Origin: an uncultured Bacteroidales bacterium
Lineage (GTDB): Bacteria; Bacteroidota; Bacteroidia; Bacteroidales; UBA932
Reading direction: 5' to 3'
Length of the DNA: 64,000 nt
Assembly (NCBI GenBank): GCA_946410455.1
Contig: CAMKAJ010000005.1
Location: 1 to 64,000, forward strand
Positions 45,502 to 54,025 of the stretch are shown here, piece after piece. Within the stretch, counting starts at the first letter, position 1, and every line of letters starts with the position of its first letter. Made by a program: the position numbers and the translations under genes. The notes under the pieces were generated by a model. That model ran no database searches and was not told the DNA's origin. It saw only the letters and a program-made list of their open reading frames with translations.

Positions 45502-46931
45502 TGGATGCTGGCAGGCTTTACAAGGGTTTCCTTACGGCCATGGCGTACGAGCCGACGGCCTGTCAGGATTCGTTGTTCCGCAGTCTCGCGGAGTTCTTTA
45601 CAACAGACGAGGGCGATATTTTCGTGATTAACGGCTACGCCGGCACAGGCAAGACAACTGCTCTGTCGGCAGTCATCAACGCCCTCAAGCGAATTGGCAT
45701 CCCTTCCGTCCTGCTTGCTCCCACCGGCCGCGCCGCCAAGGTGCTGTCTTATGTTTCCGGGAGACCGGCATTCACCGTACACAAGCATATTTATCGTCAG
45801 AAATCTGTGGGAAGCGATGGCTGGGGCCGTTTTTCGTTATCTCCCAACAAGTCCAAGAACACTCTTTTCGTTGTGGACGAGGCGTCGCTGATTGGGGTTG
45901 ATACCCAGAACCAGCAGGCGCAGTCTGTCTTTGGCTCCGGAGACCTGCTGCACGATCTTGTGGAGTTTGTGCGTTCCGGTAACGGCTGCCGCCTGATACT
46001 GATGGGCGACTCTGCACAGCTGCCTCCTGTGGGGAATATTGAATCTCCTGCACTGAGCCAGGCTTATCTTGAGCAGTTCGGGGGAGTGCATTATGCTGTG
46101 CTGTCTGAGGTGGTAAGGCAGGCTCGCGAGTCGATGATACTTTCTGACGCAACACTAATTCGCAAGATGATAGAAACCGCATCTCCGGATGAGGTTTTTG
46201 ATGCTCTCTGCCTGCAGGCCGGGGCAGATTGCGAGGTGCAGAGAATCGGCGGGGGAGAGTTGTTGGAGGCTCTTGGCGATGCGTACGGCCGTTATGGCTC
46301 AGACGATACTGTGGTGCTCTGCCGCTCCAACAAGAGGGCGATACGTTACAATCTTGGGATTCGCGCGCAGGTGCTCTTCAAGGAGGAGGAACTCTCCAGG
46401 GGCGACCGATTTATGATAGTGAAGAACTGCTACCAGTTTGTGGAAGATGTTGATTCTATGGATTATATTGCCAACGGCGATGTTGCGCAGTTGCAAAAAA
46501 TCTGGAATTACGAAGACCGCTATGGACTGCGCTTTGCCGACGCACTGTTGCGCTTCCCCGATTACGATGATGCCGAAATCCGCGCCAAGGTGTGTCTGGA
46601 TACTCTTACGTCCGAATCTGCGTCGCTTACTTATGAGCAGCAGAATGCTTTGTACGCCGGGGTGAGTGCCGATTATGCAGAACTGGGAACAAAGAAGAAG
46701 ATTTGGGAGGCGGTGCGTGAGGATCCGTATTTTAATGCGCTGCAGCTTAAGTATGCCGATGCTATTACCTGCCACAAGGCGCAGGGTGGGCAGTGGAGCT
46801 GCGTTTTTATTGATTTCCCATTCTGGGAGGGGCATCTTAACGTGGAGGATCTGAAGTGGCTGTATACTGCCATGTCGAGGGCGGTGGAGAAGCTGTATCT
46901 GGTGAATTTTAAGGATTGGCTTTTTGCATGA
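45501..46931 (+). CDS. RecD-like superfamily 1 DNA helicase
   Basis: A 476-aa ATP-dependent helicase. Walker A INGYAGTGKTTAL at about 42-54, LLAPTGRAAKVLS (motif Ia), VVDEASLIG (Walker B), MGDSAQLPPVG (motif III), CHKAQGGQW (motif V-like) and LYTAMSRAVEKLYLV (motif VI). It is smaller than RecD2 and lacks that protein's N-terminal helix-hairpin-helix domain. RecB/RecC partners are not nearby. The stop overlaps the next ATG (ATGA). Confidence 0.85.
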   Translation: MDAGRLYKGFLTAMAYEPTACQDSLFRSLAEFFTTDEGDIFVINGYAGTGKTTALSAVINALKRIGIPSVLLAPTGRAAKVLSYVSGRPAFTVHKHIYRQKSVGSDGWGRFSLSPNKSKNTLFVVDEASLIGVDTQNQQAQSVFGSGDLLHDLVEFVRSGNGCRLILMGDSAQLPPVGNIESPALSQAYLEQFGGVHYAVLSEVVRQARESMILSDATLIRKMIETASPDEVFDALCLQAGADCEVQRIGGGELLEALGDAYGRYGSDDTVVLCRSNKRAIRYNLGIRAQVLFKEEELSRGDRFMIVKNCYQFVEDVDSMDYIANGDVAQLQKIWNYEDRYGLRFADALLRFPDYDDAEIRAKVCLDTLTSESASLTYEQQNALYAGVSADYAELGTKKKIWEAVREDPYFNALQLKYADAITCHKAQGGQWSCVFIDFPFWEGHLNVEDLKWLYTAMSRAVEKLYLVNFKDWLFA

Positions 46932-48283
46932 GTTTTGCCGATATTCTTCAGAAGCTTGAGAGCGATTCGGCGTCCCGGCTTGCGGCTAAGTTGCCGTCTT
47001 GGGCGGGGCTTCCTGTTGAAGTGCCTGCGGCTATTAATTTGCAGCAGTGTTCGGGGGAGAGTGCGGCGCGCTACAAGGCTTCGCTGATTCCGGAGGGCTC
47101 TCGCGTGACCGATCTTACCGGCGGGTTGGGAGTTGACTCCTGGGCGTTTAGCCGGCGTGCTTCTGCTGTGTGGTATAATGAGAGGGATGTTGTGCTGCGT
47201 GATGCAGTGAGACGGAATTTTGTGGCGCTGGGTGTTTCTGGTGTGGAGTTTAATTCTTTTGATATCAGTCCGGCGTCTGATGATTGGCTGGCTGCTTTGC
47301 GGGAGTTCGGGCCGGTTGTTATTTATCTTGATCCGGCGCGGCGGGATGCTGCGGGGCGTAAGGTTTTCCTGCTTGAGGATTGTAGTCCGGATGTTGTGGC
47401 TTTGATGCCGCTGCTGCTGGATATTGCGCCGCTTGTTATGGTTAAGGTGTCGCCTATGGCGGATCTTACTATGTTGCAGCGGCGGCTTGCTCCGTATCTT
47501 TCTGAGATTCACGTTGTAGGCTCTGACGGCGAGTGTAAAGAGATTCTCTGCCTCCTGTACGCTTCCGGCTCCTCTCCGCTGGAGTCGCCTCCGAAGGACT
47601 TCGCTTCGCTCATCCCTCCCACAGATGTCCATTGTTCGTCAGTGAGCGAGCTCACTTCCTCCAATCGTCCATCTGCGGGCCCCTCCCGTTCACGCGGCCA
47701 CGGGCGGCCACGGTCCTCGGAGGCGACTCCAGCCTTCGCTTCGCCGGAAACAAGTTCAGAGAGTGGAGTGATTATCCGCCTCGCAGAAGATGGAATAGTC
47801 TTTGACTCTAAAAGAATCGGCTTGGTGGAGTCGGATGATAAAGCGGGAGACGGGGATGAGGGGCCGGCGTTACTCAGCCGCAGCGAGCGGAGCGAAGCGA
47901 GAATGGACGTAGCCGGGCCCTCAGTCCCCGCGAAAGCATCATCCGACGGAGTGGAGACGGAAGGAGGGGAGAGGTTGCTGTTTGTGCCGTCGGCGGCGAT
48001 GGTGAAGGCGGGACTGGGGCCGGGATTGTGCAGGATGGGCTACGACGAGCATCTGAGCCACTTTGGGAAGTTCTACAGAGTACTCGAAGAACATCCGTTC
48101 TCATCGTCCGTCATAAAGGAACTGAACCGCCGCTACCCGCAGGCGGAAGTAACGGCAAAGGGATTGCCGCTGAGCTCGGAGGATCTGCGCACCAAAATGA
48201 AAATCAAGCCCGGCGGCCCAATACACATATTCGCCTGCATCCTGGAAGGGGAGAGGCGAATACTAATCTGCAAAAAATACTAA
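46928..48283 (+). CDS. THUMP-like class I SAM methyltransferase with two in-frame palindromic insertions
   Basis: A 451-aa protein. The SAM-binding core shows VTDLTGGLGVDSWAFS and VVIYLDPARRDAAGRK (DPAR resembling the DPPR of RNA and protein methylases), then CSPDVVALM and MVKVSPMAD. The C-terminal THUMP-like part ends MKIKPGGPIHIFACI. Two inserts break the middle: about residues 212-274 (47563-47749) and 301-341 (47830-47947). SGVIIRLAEDGIVFDSKRIGLV lies between them, and ERLLFVPSAAMVKAGL follows. Without the inserts the length would be about 350-390, near what I recall for homologues. ATG 46928 is chosen for the ATGA overlap. The substrate is unknown. Confidence 0.8.
   Translation: MSFADILQKLESDSASRLAAKLPSWAGLPVEVPAAINLQQCSGESAARYKASLIPEGSRVTDLTGGLGVDSWAFSRRASAVWYNERDVVLRDAVRRNFVALGVSGVEFNSFDISPASDDWLAALREFGPVVIYLDPARRDAAGRKVFLLEDCSPDVVALMPLLLDIAPLVMVKVSPMADLTMLQRRLAPYLSEIHVVGSDGECKEILCLLYASGSSPLESPPKDFASLIPPTDVHCSSVSELTSSNRPSAGPSRSRGHGRPRSSEATPAFASPETSSESGVIIRLAEDGIVFDSKRIGLVESDDKAGDGDEGPALLSRSERSEARMDVAGPSVPAKASSDGVETEGGERLLFVPSAAMVKAGLGPGLCRMGYDEHLSHFGKFYRVLEEHPFSSSVIKELNRRYPQAEVTAKGLPLSSEDLRTKMKIKPGGPIHIFACILEGERRILICKKY
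47563..47749 (+). repeat. 150-bp-core palindromic insertion in the methyltransferase gene
   Basis: Perfect 17-bp terminal inverted repeats, GCTGGAGTCGCCTCCGA at 47578-47594 and its complement at 47717-47733. An outer TTCCGGC/GCCGGAA pair lies at 47563-47569 and 47743-47749. The stretch 47581-47730 is exactly 150 bp, 50 codons. The inside contains GTGAGC-GA-GCTCAC (47642-47655) and GCGGCCACGG/GGCGGCCACGG repeats. No open-frame stop occurs, and codon use is unlike the flanking gene. Confidence 0.75.
47830..47947 (-). repeat. Palindromic coding-inserted element, methyltransferase copy (inverted)
   Basis: The core 47864-47916 is the exact reverse complement of the 53-bp murF core. Inner arms CGGGGATGAGGGGCCGGC (47851-47868) pair with 47912-47930 (one bulge, one mismatch). 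Outer arms GTCGGATGAT (47830-47839) pair perfectly with ATCATCCGAC (47938-47947). It is read as [18 protein letters not shown], open in this frame. Confidence 0.85.
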
Positions 48284-48304
48284 GACAAATAGCCTTAGAA
48301 CCGT

Positions 48305-50131
48305 CTACTTTAGCAGGTGGCGGGACCAGAAGAGGTGGTCGGAGGCTTTGTCGTGCTCATGCTGGGCGCCACGGTAGCCATGCATTCCGTCGGGGTAAAT
48401 CATGAGCTCGAACTGGATGCCGGCATGCTGCAGGGCGTCTATAAGCTGCAAGGTGTTCTGGAAGTGGACGTTGTCGTCGCCGGTGCCGTGGGTGAGCTTG
48501 AGGGCAGGAGTGCCGTGATGCAGGCCCTGGCGCTCCTTGAGTGCGCATGAATCTACCCAACTCAGTACGCTGGCCTCTTTGTAGCCCTCCGGGTTGGCCT
48601 GCGGCGTATCCATGAAGCGCTCTGTGTAGTGGGAGTCGTATAGCTTCCAGTCGTAAACGCCTCCGCCTGCAACTCCGCAGCAGAAATATTCGGGATAGCG
48701 GAGGACCAGCATGGCGGTAGTGGTGCCGCCGAAGGAGAATCCTTCTACGCCAATGCGCGTGGCGTCTACATAGGGGAGACCCTGGAGCCACTTTGCCCAA
48801 TGGATGTAGTCTTGCAACTCAATCACAGTCATACGCTTGAATGCCTGGTCCATGCCGGCGCGGCCGTTCTCGCCGGAAGAGCGGGGGTCGACCACTATAT
48901 AGATGATCCCGTTCTCCCAGCACCAACGGTCCTGGGAGTCGCGGTTGCGCCACCAGTCGCGCACGTATGGGGTGCCGGGGCCGCCGTAAAGTTGCATCAC
49001 TACGGGGTATTTGGCAGCGGGGTCGAAACCGCGCGGCAGGGACATGAGTCCGTAAAGCTCAAATCCGTCGTTTTGCAGCGTTATTATTTCCGGCTTCGGA
49101 CCCTCTTCCTCGCTCATCGGAGCGCTGGCCAAAGTCTTGACTTTCAGTGCGCTGCCCTCCGCCTTGAACCAGGGAGTCCGCACATTGGAAAGGCGTGCGC
49201 TGAAGGTCTTGAAGTCGTCGGAAATCTCGGCCGACGCGCAGTAGTACTGAGGGTCGGTGAGGGTGTAGATACGCCCTTTCTTGTCCATGCGGTAAAGTGC
49301 GGGGTGGATGCGGGAGTCGCGTTTGGCGGTAAACCAAAGGTCGCCCTTCGAGGGGTTGTACTTGAGCAGCTGAATATCCCAGTTCTGCCCGTCTGTAAGT
49401 CGCTTGAAGGAACCGTCGTATCCGAGGAAGTAAATCTGCTCCCAGCCGCTCTCGAAGTTGCGGGCCATGAAGAGCCCCTTGTCGGTGAACAACATCCCCT
49501 CTATCCAAGTTACCCAAGTGGGGTAGTTCTCGCTGTACACTGCGCGCTTGCTGCCGTTGTCGGCGCTCACTGCAAATACCTCCAGAAGACTCTGGCGCCT
49601 GGGCATACGGCTCACGAAGAGCTCGTCCGACGCAGGCCCCCAGAAAGGAGTGCCGAAGTACTGCTCTGGGTCGTCGGAGAAGTCGGCCCAAGTAGTGCCG
49701 CTGCCGTCTGCCTGGGTGATGCCTATCTTTACGGGAGGATTACATTCACCGGCCTTAGGGTAGCGGGTAAGCGATAGTCTGCCATCTTGCCCGAAGGGGG
49801 AGTATATAGGAAACATGGGCACTGTGCTGTTGTCGAAGCGGTAGAACGCCAGCTTGCGGGAATCGGGACTCCACCAAAATGCACGGTAGCGGGAGGCCCT
49901 GCCGAATATCTCTTCGTAATACACCCATGAAGCGTATCCGTTAAGCACCAGTTCGCTGCCGTCGAATGTAAGACGGGTTTCGGTTCCGCTGGCAATATCT
50001 TTGACCCACAGGTCGTTAGCTCTGGTAAAAGCGATTTTGGTAGAATCCGGAGAGGGGGTAGGATTGATTTCCTGTGCCGCAGCGGCGCCGCCGGCAAGCA
50101 CAATAGCAAGGATTATCAGTATTCGTTTCAT
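48305..50131 (-). CDS. Dipeptidyl-peptidase-IV-like S9 family peptidase, shortened propeller
   Basis: A 608-aa secreted serine peptidase. Signal peptide MKRILIILAIVLAGGAAAAQ. The beta-propeller has NGYASWVYYEEIFG, the DPP-IV Glu motif. The C-terminal alpha/beta hydrolase has GFSFGG (Ser), GDDNVHFQNT (Asp) and GMHGYRG (His). Compared with DPP-IV of about 720 aa from this phylum, roughly 110 residues are missing right after the signal peptide, so one or two blades are absent. ATG 50131 is chosen for the signal peptide and a TATTTTTG box 5 nt upstream. It should cut Xaa-Pro dipeptides or act as a related aminopeptidase. Confidence 0.85.
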   Translation of the reverse strand: MKRILIILAIVLAGGAAAAQEINPTPSPDSTKIAFTRANDLWVKDIASGTETRLTFDGSELVLNGYASWVYYEEIFGRASRYRAFWWSPDSRKLAFYRFDNSTVPMFPIYSPFGQDGRLSLTRYPKAGECNPPVKIGITQADGSGTTWADFSDDPEQYFGTPFWGPASDELFVSRMPRRQSLLEVFAVSADNGSKRAVYSENYPTWVTWIEGMLFTDKGLFMARNFESGWEQIYFLGYDGSFKRLTDGQNWDIQLLKYNPSKGDLWFTAKRDSRIHPALYRMDKKGRIYTLTDPQYYCASAEISDDFKTFSARLSNVRTPWFKAEGSALKVKTLASAPMSEEEGPKPEIITLQNDGFELYGLMSLPRGFDPAAKYPVVMQLYGGPGTPYVRDWWRNRDSQDRWCWENGIIYIVVDPRSSGENGRAGMDQAFKRMTVIELQDYIHWAKWLQGLPYVDATRIGVEGFSFGGTTTAMLVLRYPEYFCCGVAGGGVYDWKLYDSHYTERFMDTPQANPEGYKEASVLSWVDSCALKERQGLHHGTPALKLTHGTGDDNVHFQNTLQLIDALQHAGIQFELMIYPDGMHGYRGAQHEHDKASDHLFWSRHLLK

Positions 50132-50136
50132 CACCA

Positions 50137-50144
50137 CAAAAATA
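50137..50144 (-). promoter_or_regulatory. -7 box TATTTTTG of the S9 peptidase gene
   Basis: TATTTTTG on the minus strand ends 5 nt before ATG 50131, implying a leaderless mRNA. It is divergent to the box at 50168. Confidence 0.55.
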
Positions 50145-50167
50145 GTTAATATCCGCCAAAATATTCC

Positions 50168-50175
50168 TATATTTG
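50168..50175 (+). promoter_or_regulatory. -7 box TATATTTG of the ABC-2 exporter operon
   Basis: TATATTTG, 25 nt before ATG 50201. It likely drives the run from 50201 to 57227, whose genes are closely packed. Confidence 0.6.
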
Positions 50176-50200
50176 AAGGATTAAAACTTATTAAAGAGAT

Positions 50201-51055
50201 ATGGCAATAATCCAATGTAAGGAAGTCTGCAAAAGCTTCGGCGAGAAGGTGGCTCTGGACCATGTGAGCCTGGATATCCCCGAAGGGAAGATTTTCGGTC
50301 TTCTGGGGCCGAACGGTGCAGGCAAGACTACTCTTATCAGAATCATCAACAGAATAACCATTCCCAATTCCGGCGAGGTGTTCTTCAACGGCGCTCCCAT
50401 TACGCAGCGCGACGTTGAGCGTATCGGCTACATGCCGGAGGAGCGCGGACTCTACCGCAAGATGAAGGTAGGCGACCAGGCCATGTACCTGGCCCGGCTC
50501 AAGGGTATGAGCAGCACCGAAGCGCGCAAGGCACTTAAAGACTGGTTCGTACGCTTCGGCATTCAAGATTGGTGGGACAAGAAAGTTGAAGAGCTCTCAA
50601 AGGGTATGGCCCAGAAGCTCCAGTTCATCACGACCGTGGTACATAAGCCCTCTCTGATGATACTGGACGAGCCTTTTTCCGGCTTCGATCCTGTGAATGC
50701 AGAAATCGTACGCCAGGAAATTCTCCGCCTCAAAGAAGAAGGCGCCACCATCATCCTTTCTACTCACAACATGGAATCCGTAGAGGAGCTTTGCGACAAT
50801 ATCGCACTGATAAACAAGGCCCATCTGGTCATCACCGGAGGCGTGGAGCAGATACGCCGCGAGCATGGCAACAACAATGTGGAGCTGGTTTATACCGACG
50901 CCGACGGCCGCCATACAGAGGTGCTTCCTAAAGAAGTGGACGGCACTTCCACTCTGCAGTCTTATCTCAACAAGGGCGTAACCATCAATTCCTACAAGGA
51001 ACTGATGCCCCGCATGAACGACATTTTCATTAAACTCGTAACAGAAAAGCAATGA
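50201..51055 (+). CDS. ABC transporter ATP-binding protein, NatA-like
   Basis: A 284-aa ATPase of the DRA/NatA type. Walker A GPNGAGKTT near residue 38, signature LSKGMAQKLQF (a common variant of LSGGQ), Walker B LMILDEPFSGFD, and switch His LSTHNMES. Its C-terminal extension after about 220 is typical of ABC-2 ATPases. It overlaps the permease gene by 4 nt. The cargo is unknown; Na+ export by NatAB is only one possibility. Confidence 0.88.
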   Translation: MAIIQCKEVCKSFGEKVALDHVSLDIPEGKIFGLLGPNGAGKTTLIRIINRITIPNSGEVFFNGAPITQRDVERIGYMPEERGLYRKMKVGDQAMYLARLKGMSSTEARKALKDWFVRFGIQDWWDKKVEELSKGMAQKLQFITTVVHKPSLMILDEPFSGFDPVNAEIVRQEILRLKEEGATIILSTHNMESVEELCDNIALINKAHLVITGGVEQIRREHGNNNVELVYTDADGRHTEVLPKEVDGTSTLQSYLNKGVTINSYKELMPRMNDIFIKLVTEKQ

Positions 51056-52407
51056 ACCTGCATACTACTGGTATTATCATCAGCAGGGAATACCTCAATA
51101 AGGTAAAGAAGAAGAGTTTCCTGCTCACCACCTTCCTGGTGCCAATTCTGTTTGCCGCTATGTGCGTGCTCCCTACCATTATTATGATGGGGACCAAGGA
51201 GAGCGCAAAAAAGATTGCAGTAATAGACCGTTCCGGAATCGTAGCTCCCACGCTAGAGGACAGCGAGACTGCGAGCTATGTCGTGCTGTCTGATGCAGAT
51301 CCCGAGCAGATAAAGCTTGAGCTCTCAGCTCTGGGTTACGATGCCCTGCTGAGCATCTCCGAGCTTGATGCCGAGGCTCGTACCGTGAGTGCCGACGTGT
51401 ATTCCAACAAGCCTCTTGGCTTGGACCTCAGCGAGAACCTCGGAGGCAAAATCAACTCTGCAGTTGAGGCTTACCGCATAGACCAGTCTGGAGTAGATAA
51501 TCTCAAGGAGATAATGAAGGACGTTAAGTCCAATGTTAAGCTGCACGCATACACCCTCGACGAGGAAGGACGCGAAAAGGTTTCTGAATCAGGCGTTTAC
51601 ATGATTGTTTCTATGCTGCTCGGCATGATTATCTACATGTTTATTGCCCTCTTCGGCGGCATGGTTATGTCTTCTGTAATAGAAGAGAAGGCCAGCCGTG
51701 TAGTAGAGGTGCTGGTGAGCTCCGTCAAGGCAACCGAGCTTATGTTCGGAAAGATAATCGGCGTGGCGCTGGTGGCCCTCACCCAGTTCTTCTTGTGGAT
51801 AGTACTTACAGTTGCCATTGTGGGTATAGTTGGAGCAGTCTCCGGCCAGAGCCTTTTTGCCGGGGCAGATGCCACTGAGATGGTGCAGACCATGGGCGGA
51901 GTCTCCGCAGACCAGGCCGAGGCCGTCACCCAGGCCCTCTCGGACGAGAGCGAGATGAACGTCATCCTCTCTACTGTAGGCAACCTTCCATTCGGAAAGA
52001 TTATCCTTTGCTTCGTGCTCTTCTTTGTCTTCGGCTACATGCTTTACGCCTCTCTCTTTGCGGCTATAGGCTCTGCCGTTGAGAACGAAGGAGACACCCA
52101 GCAGCTCCAGATTCCTATCACCATTCCGCTGCTTCTCGGATTCTTTATTGCCATTTATGCCTTCAAGGCACCCGACAGCGCTCTGGTGTTCTGGGGCTCC
52201 ATGATACCGTTTACATCGCCTATAGTGATGCTTGCAAGGTTGCCGTTCGGCGTGGCTAACTGGGAAATCATCCTTTCTATCGCCCTGTTGGTTGCAACCT
52301 TCGCTGCCTGCGCATGGGTGTCTGCAAAGATTTACAAGGTGGGCATCCTGATGTTCGGCAAGAAGTCCACATGGAAGGACCTTTGGAAATGGCTTAAACA
52401 GAGTTAA
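51052..52407 (+). CDS. ABC-2 type permease, NatB-like
   Basis: A 451-aa permease. TM1 is near 20-45 (FLLTTFLVPILFAAMCVLPTII). A ~130-residue extracytoplasmic loop follows, then five helices from about 180 onward, including a conserved EEKASRVVEVLVSSVKATELMFGKI-like cytoplasmic segment after TM2. It partners with the preceding ATPase. The next gene starts 1 nt after its stop. Confidence 0.85.
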   Translation: MNLHTTGIIISREYLNKVKKKSFLLTTFLVPILFAAMCVLPTIIMMGTKESAKKIAVIDRSGIVAPTLEDSETASYVVLSDADPEQIKLELSALGYDALLSISELDAEARTVSADVYSNKPLGLDLSENLGGKINSAVEAYRIDQSGVDNLKEIMKDVKSNVKLHAYTLDEEGREKVSESGVYMIVSMLLGMIIYMFIALFGGMVMSSVIEEKASRVVEVLVSSVKATELMFGKIIGVALVALTQFFLWIVLTVAIVGIVGAVSGQSLFAGADATEMVQTMGGVSADQAEAVTQALSDESEMNVILSTVGNLPFGKIILCFVLFFVFGYMLYASLFAAIGSAVENEGDTQQLQIPITIPLLLGFFIAIYAFKAPDSALVFWGSMIPFTSPIVMLARLPFGVANWEIILSIALLVATFAACAWVSAKIYKVGILMFGKKSTWKDLWKWLKQS

Positions 52408-52408
52408 T

Positions 52409-53233
52409 ATGCGAAAAGTACTGAGTTTGTTATCGTTGGCCCTCCTGCTTACCGGCTGCCAGTCTGGCTTTGTGTGGGAGAAAGTGCCTATAGACAGTCA
52501 CCGCACGGGCGTTACTGCTCCTACTGCGTCCAATATCGATGAGGCTTTGGGCGTTGTGGATACTCTAACCGGAGTCTATACAGCTCCTAACGGTAAGGTG
52601 TTTACCGACGGCAGCACCCCTCAGGTTGCGGCCCTTCTGATAGGCGCCCAGCCTGCCATGGCGGAGGTCAAAGAGATTATCGGCAGCTCCCAAAAATTTA
52701 TGCGGGCGCATGCTCCCGAGAGCGAGCTGAGCAATATGATTGTAGATTTGCTGCGCAGCGAGACGTCACGTCTTGTCAAGCGCCCTGTAGATTTTGCAAT
52801 CACCAACTTCGGCGGAATCCGCGTAGAGATGCCCGAGGGCGACGTTACTCTGGACGATATTCGTTCTATGCTGCCCTTCAATAATAAACTGGTGTATCTG
52901 GAACTGCCCGGCGAAGAACTGCTTAGCATTGCCAATCAGCTGGCAAGCAAGAAGATGCAGTGTATCAGCGGGGCCCGTATAGTGGTTAACGAACATAAAC
53001 TGGAGAGCTTCGAGATAGGCGGCAAGCCCATCAACCCCAAGAAGACCTACGGAGTTGCAACTGTAGACTTCCTGCTCGATGGCGGCGACTCGCTTTATGT
53101 GGCCAGGGGCGCCCGCAAGCTCATACAGACCGACCTGCTGATTGGAAAGGCCATGGAAGAGTATGTGCGCAAACTGACTGCTGAAGGGAAGGCTATTGAT
53201 TATTCGACCGACGGGAGGGTCGTAGTAAAGTGA
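52409..53233 (+). CDS. 5'-nucleotidase C-terminal-domain lipoprotein
   Basis: A 274-aa protein. The signal ends in LLTGC (Cys17 lipidated). The rest is the substrate-binding C-terminal domain of UshA-type 5'-nucleotidases: DFAITNFGGIRVEMPEG, DDIRSMLPFNNKLVYLEL, and YGVATVDFLLDGGDSL. The catalytic metallophosphatase domain is the separate next gene, so the two together make one enzyme with the domains in reversed gene order. The stop TGA overlaps the next ATG. Confidence 0.85.
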   Translation: MRKVLSLLSLALLLTGCQSGFVWEKVPIDSHRTGVTAPTASNIDEALGVVDTLTGVYTAPNGKVFTDGSTPQVAALLIGAQPAMAEVKEIIGSSQKFMRAHAPESELSNMIVDLLRSETSRLVKRPVDFAITNFGGIRVEMPEGDVTLDDIRSMLPFNNKLVYLELPGEELLSIANQLASKKMQCISGARIVVNEHKLESFEIGGKPINPKKTYGVATVDFLLDGGDSLYVARGARKLIQTDLLIGKAMEEYVRKLTAEGKAIDYSTDGRVVVK

Positions 53234-54024
53234 TGAAAAAGATAGTTCTAATCATAGCGGCAGCTGCCGCTCTCTGCTCTTGCGGCCCAAAACTCGTAAT
53301 CCTGCACTGTAACGATACCCATAGCCATCTGGATCCTCTTCGCGACGGCCGTGGCGGAATAATCGAGCGCGCAGCGTTCGTGGATTCTGTGCGTAAGGCG
53401 GAAGGGGCAGACAAGGTGTTGCTGCTCCATGCCGGGGACTTCAACCAGGGCTCGTCTTATTATACCCAATTGCATGGCAGCCTGGAGGTTGACATGATTA
53501 ATGCAATGGGCTACGATGCCATTACCCTCGGAAATCATGAGTTTGATGACGGCATAGAAAGCCTGACCGAGAGGGTGCGCCGTATCAAATGCCCTGTAGT
53601 ATGCGCCAACCTTGACCTTAGTTCCTTCGAGCTCGGCAAGTACGTTACTCCTTATACTATCCTTTATAAGGGTGGCATGAAGATAGGTGTCATTGGTCTT
53701 GAGGCAGATATCTCTACCTGCGTGGCCAAGCCCATCGCTTCCCGCATCCCTCAGATGGATCCTGTAGAGGTTACCAACAAATGGTCCGACTATCTGAACA
53801 ATGAAGAAAAGTGCGACCTTGTGATTGTGCTGTCGCACCAAGGGTATGTGCCGGAAGACCAGGAGAACATGACCAAGATGAAGGGAATAGACCTGCTGGT
53901 AGGCGGACATTCACACACTTTTGTGGACGATTTTGTGTATGTTAACGATGCCGACAACAAGCCGGTTCCTATCATTACAGATGGGTGCTGGGGCCTGGAA
54001 ATGGGCATAATCAAGCTTTATTGA
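53233..54024 (+). CDS. 5'-nucleotidase metallophosphatase-domain lipoprotein
   Basis: A 263-aa protein. The signal ends at LCSCG, lipidating a Cys near 18. The calcineurin-like core has HCNDTHSHLDP, LLHAGDFNQGS, LGNHEFDDG, VLSHQG and GGHSHTF, all the metal ligands. It lacks the C-terminal nucleotide-binding domain, which the preceding gene supplies. ATG 53233 (TGATG overlap) is preferred to GTG 53230. Both lipoproteins probably face the periplasm or cell surface and salvage nucleosides. Confidence 0.87.
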   Translation: MKKIVLIIAAAAALCSCGPKLVILHCNDTHSHLDPLRDGRGGIIERAAFVDSVRKAEGADKVLLLHAGDFNQGSSYYTQLHGSLEVDMINAMGYDAITLGNHEFDDGIESLTERVRRIKCPVVCANLDLSSFELGKYVTPYTILYKGGMKIGVIGLEADISTCVAKPIASRIPQMDPVEVTNKWSDYLNNEEKCDLVIVLSHQGYVPEDQENMTKMKGIDLLVGGHSHTFVDDFVYVNDADNKPVPIITDGCWGLEMGIIKLY

Positions 54025-54025
54025 G

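Noticed and set aside
14127-47947. Shared protein domain as the reason for similar residues in RimO, MurF and the methyltransferase
   Set aside because: The match is exact at DNA level, in opposite orientation in one gene, and the proteins are otherwise unrelated, so a DNA element is the better explanation.
50132-50566. A 145-residue N-terminal extension of the S9 peptidase
   Set aside because: The upstream codons overlap the divergent ABC gene and its promoter. A signal peptide starts at 50131 directly after a promoter box.
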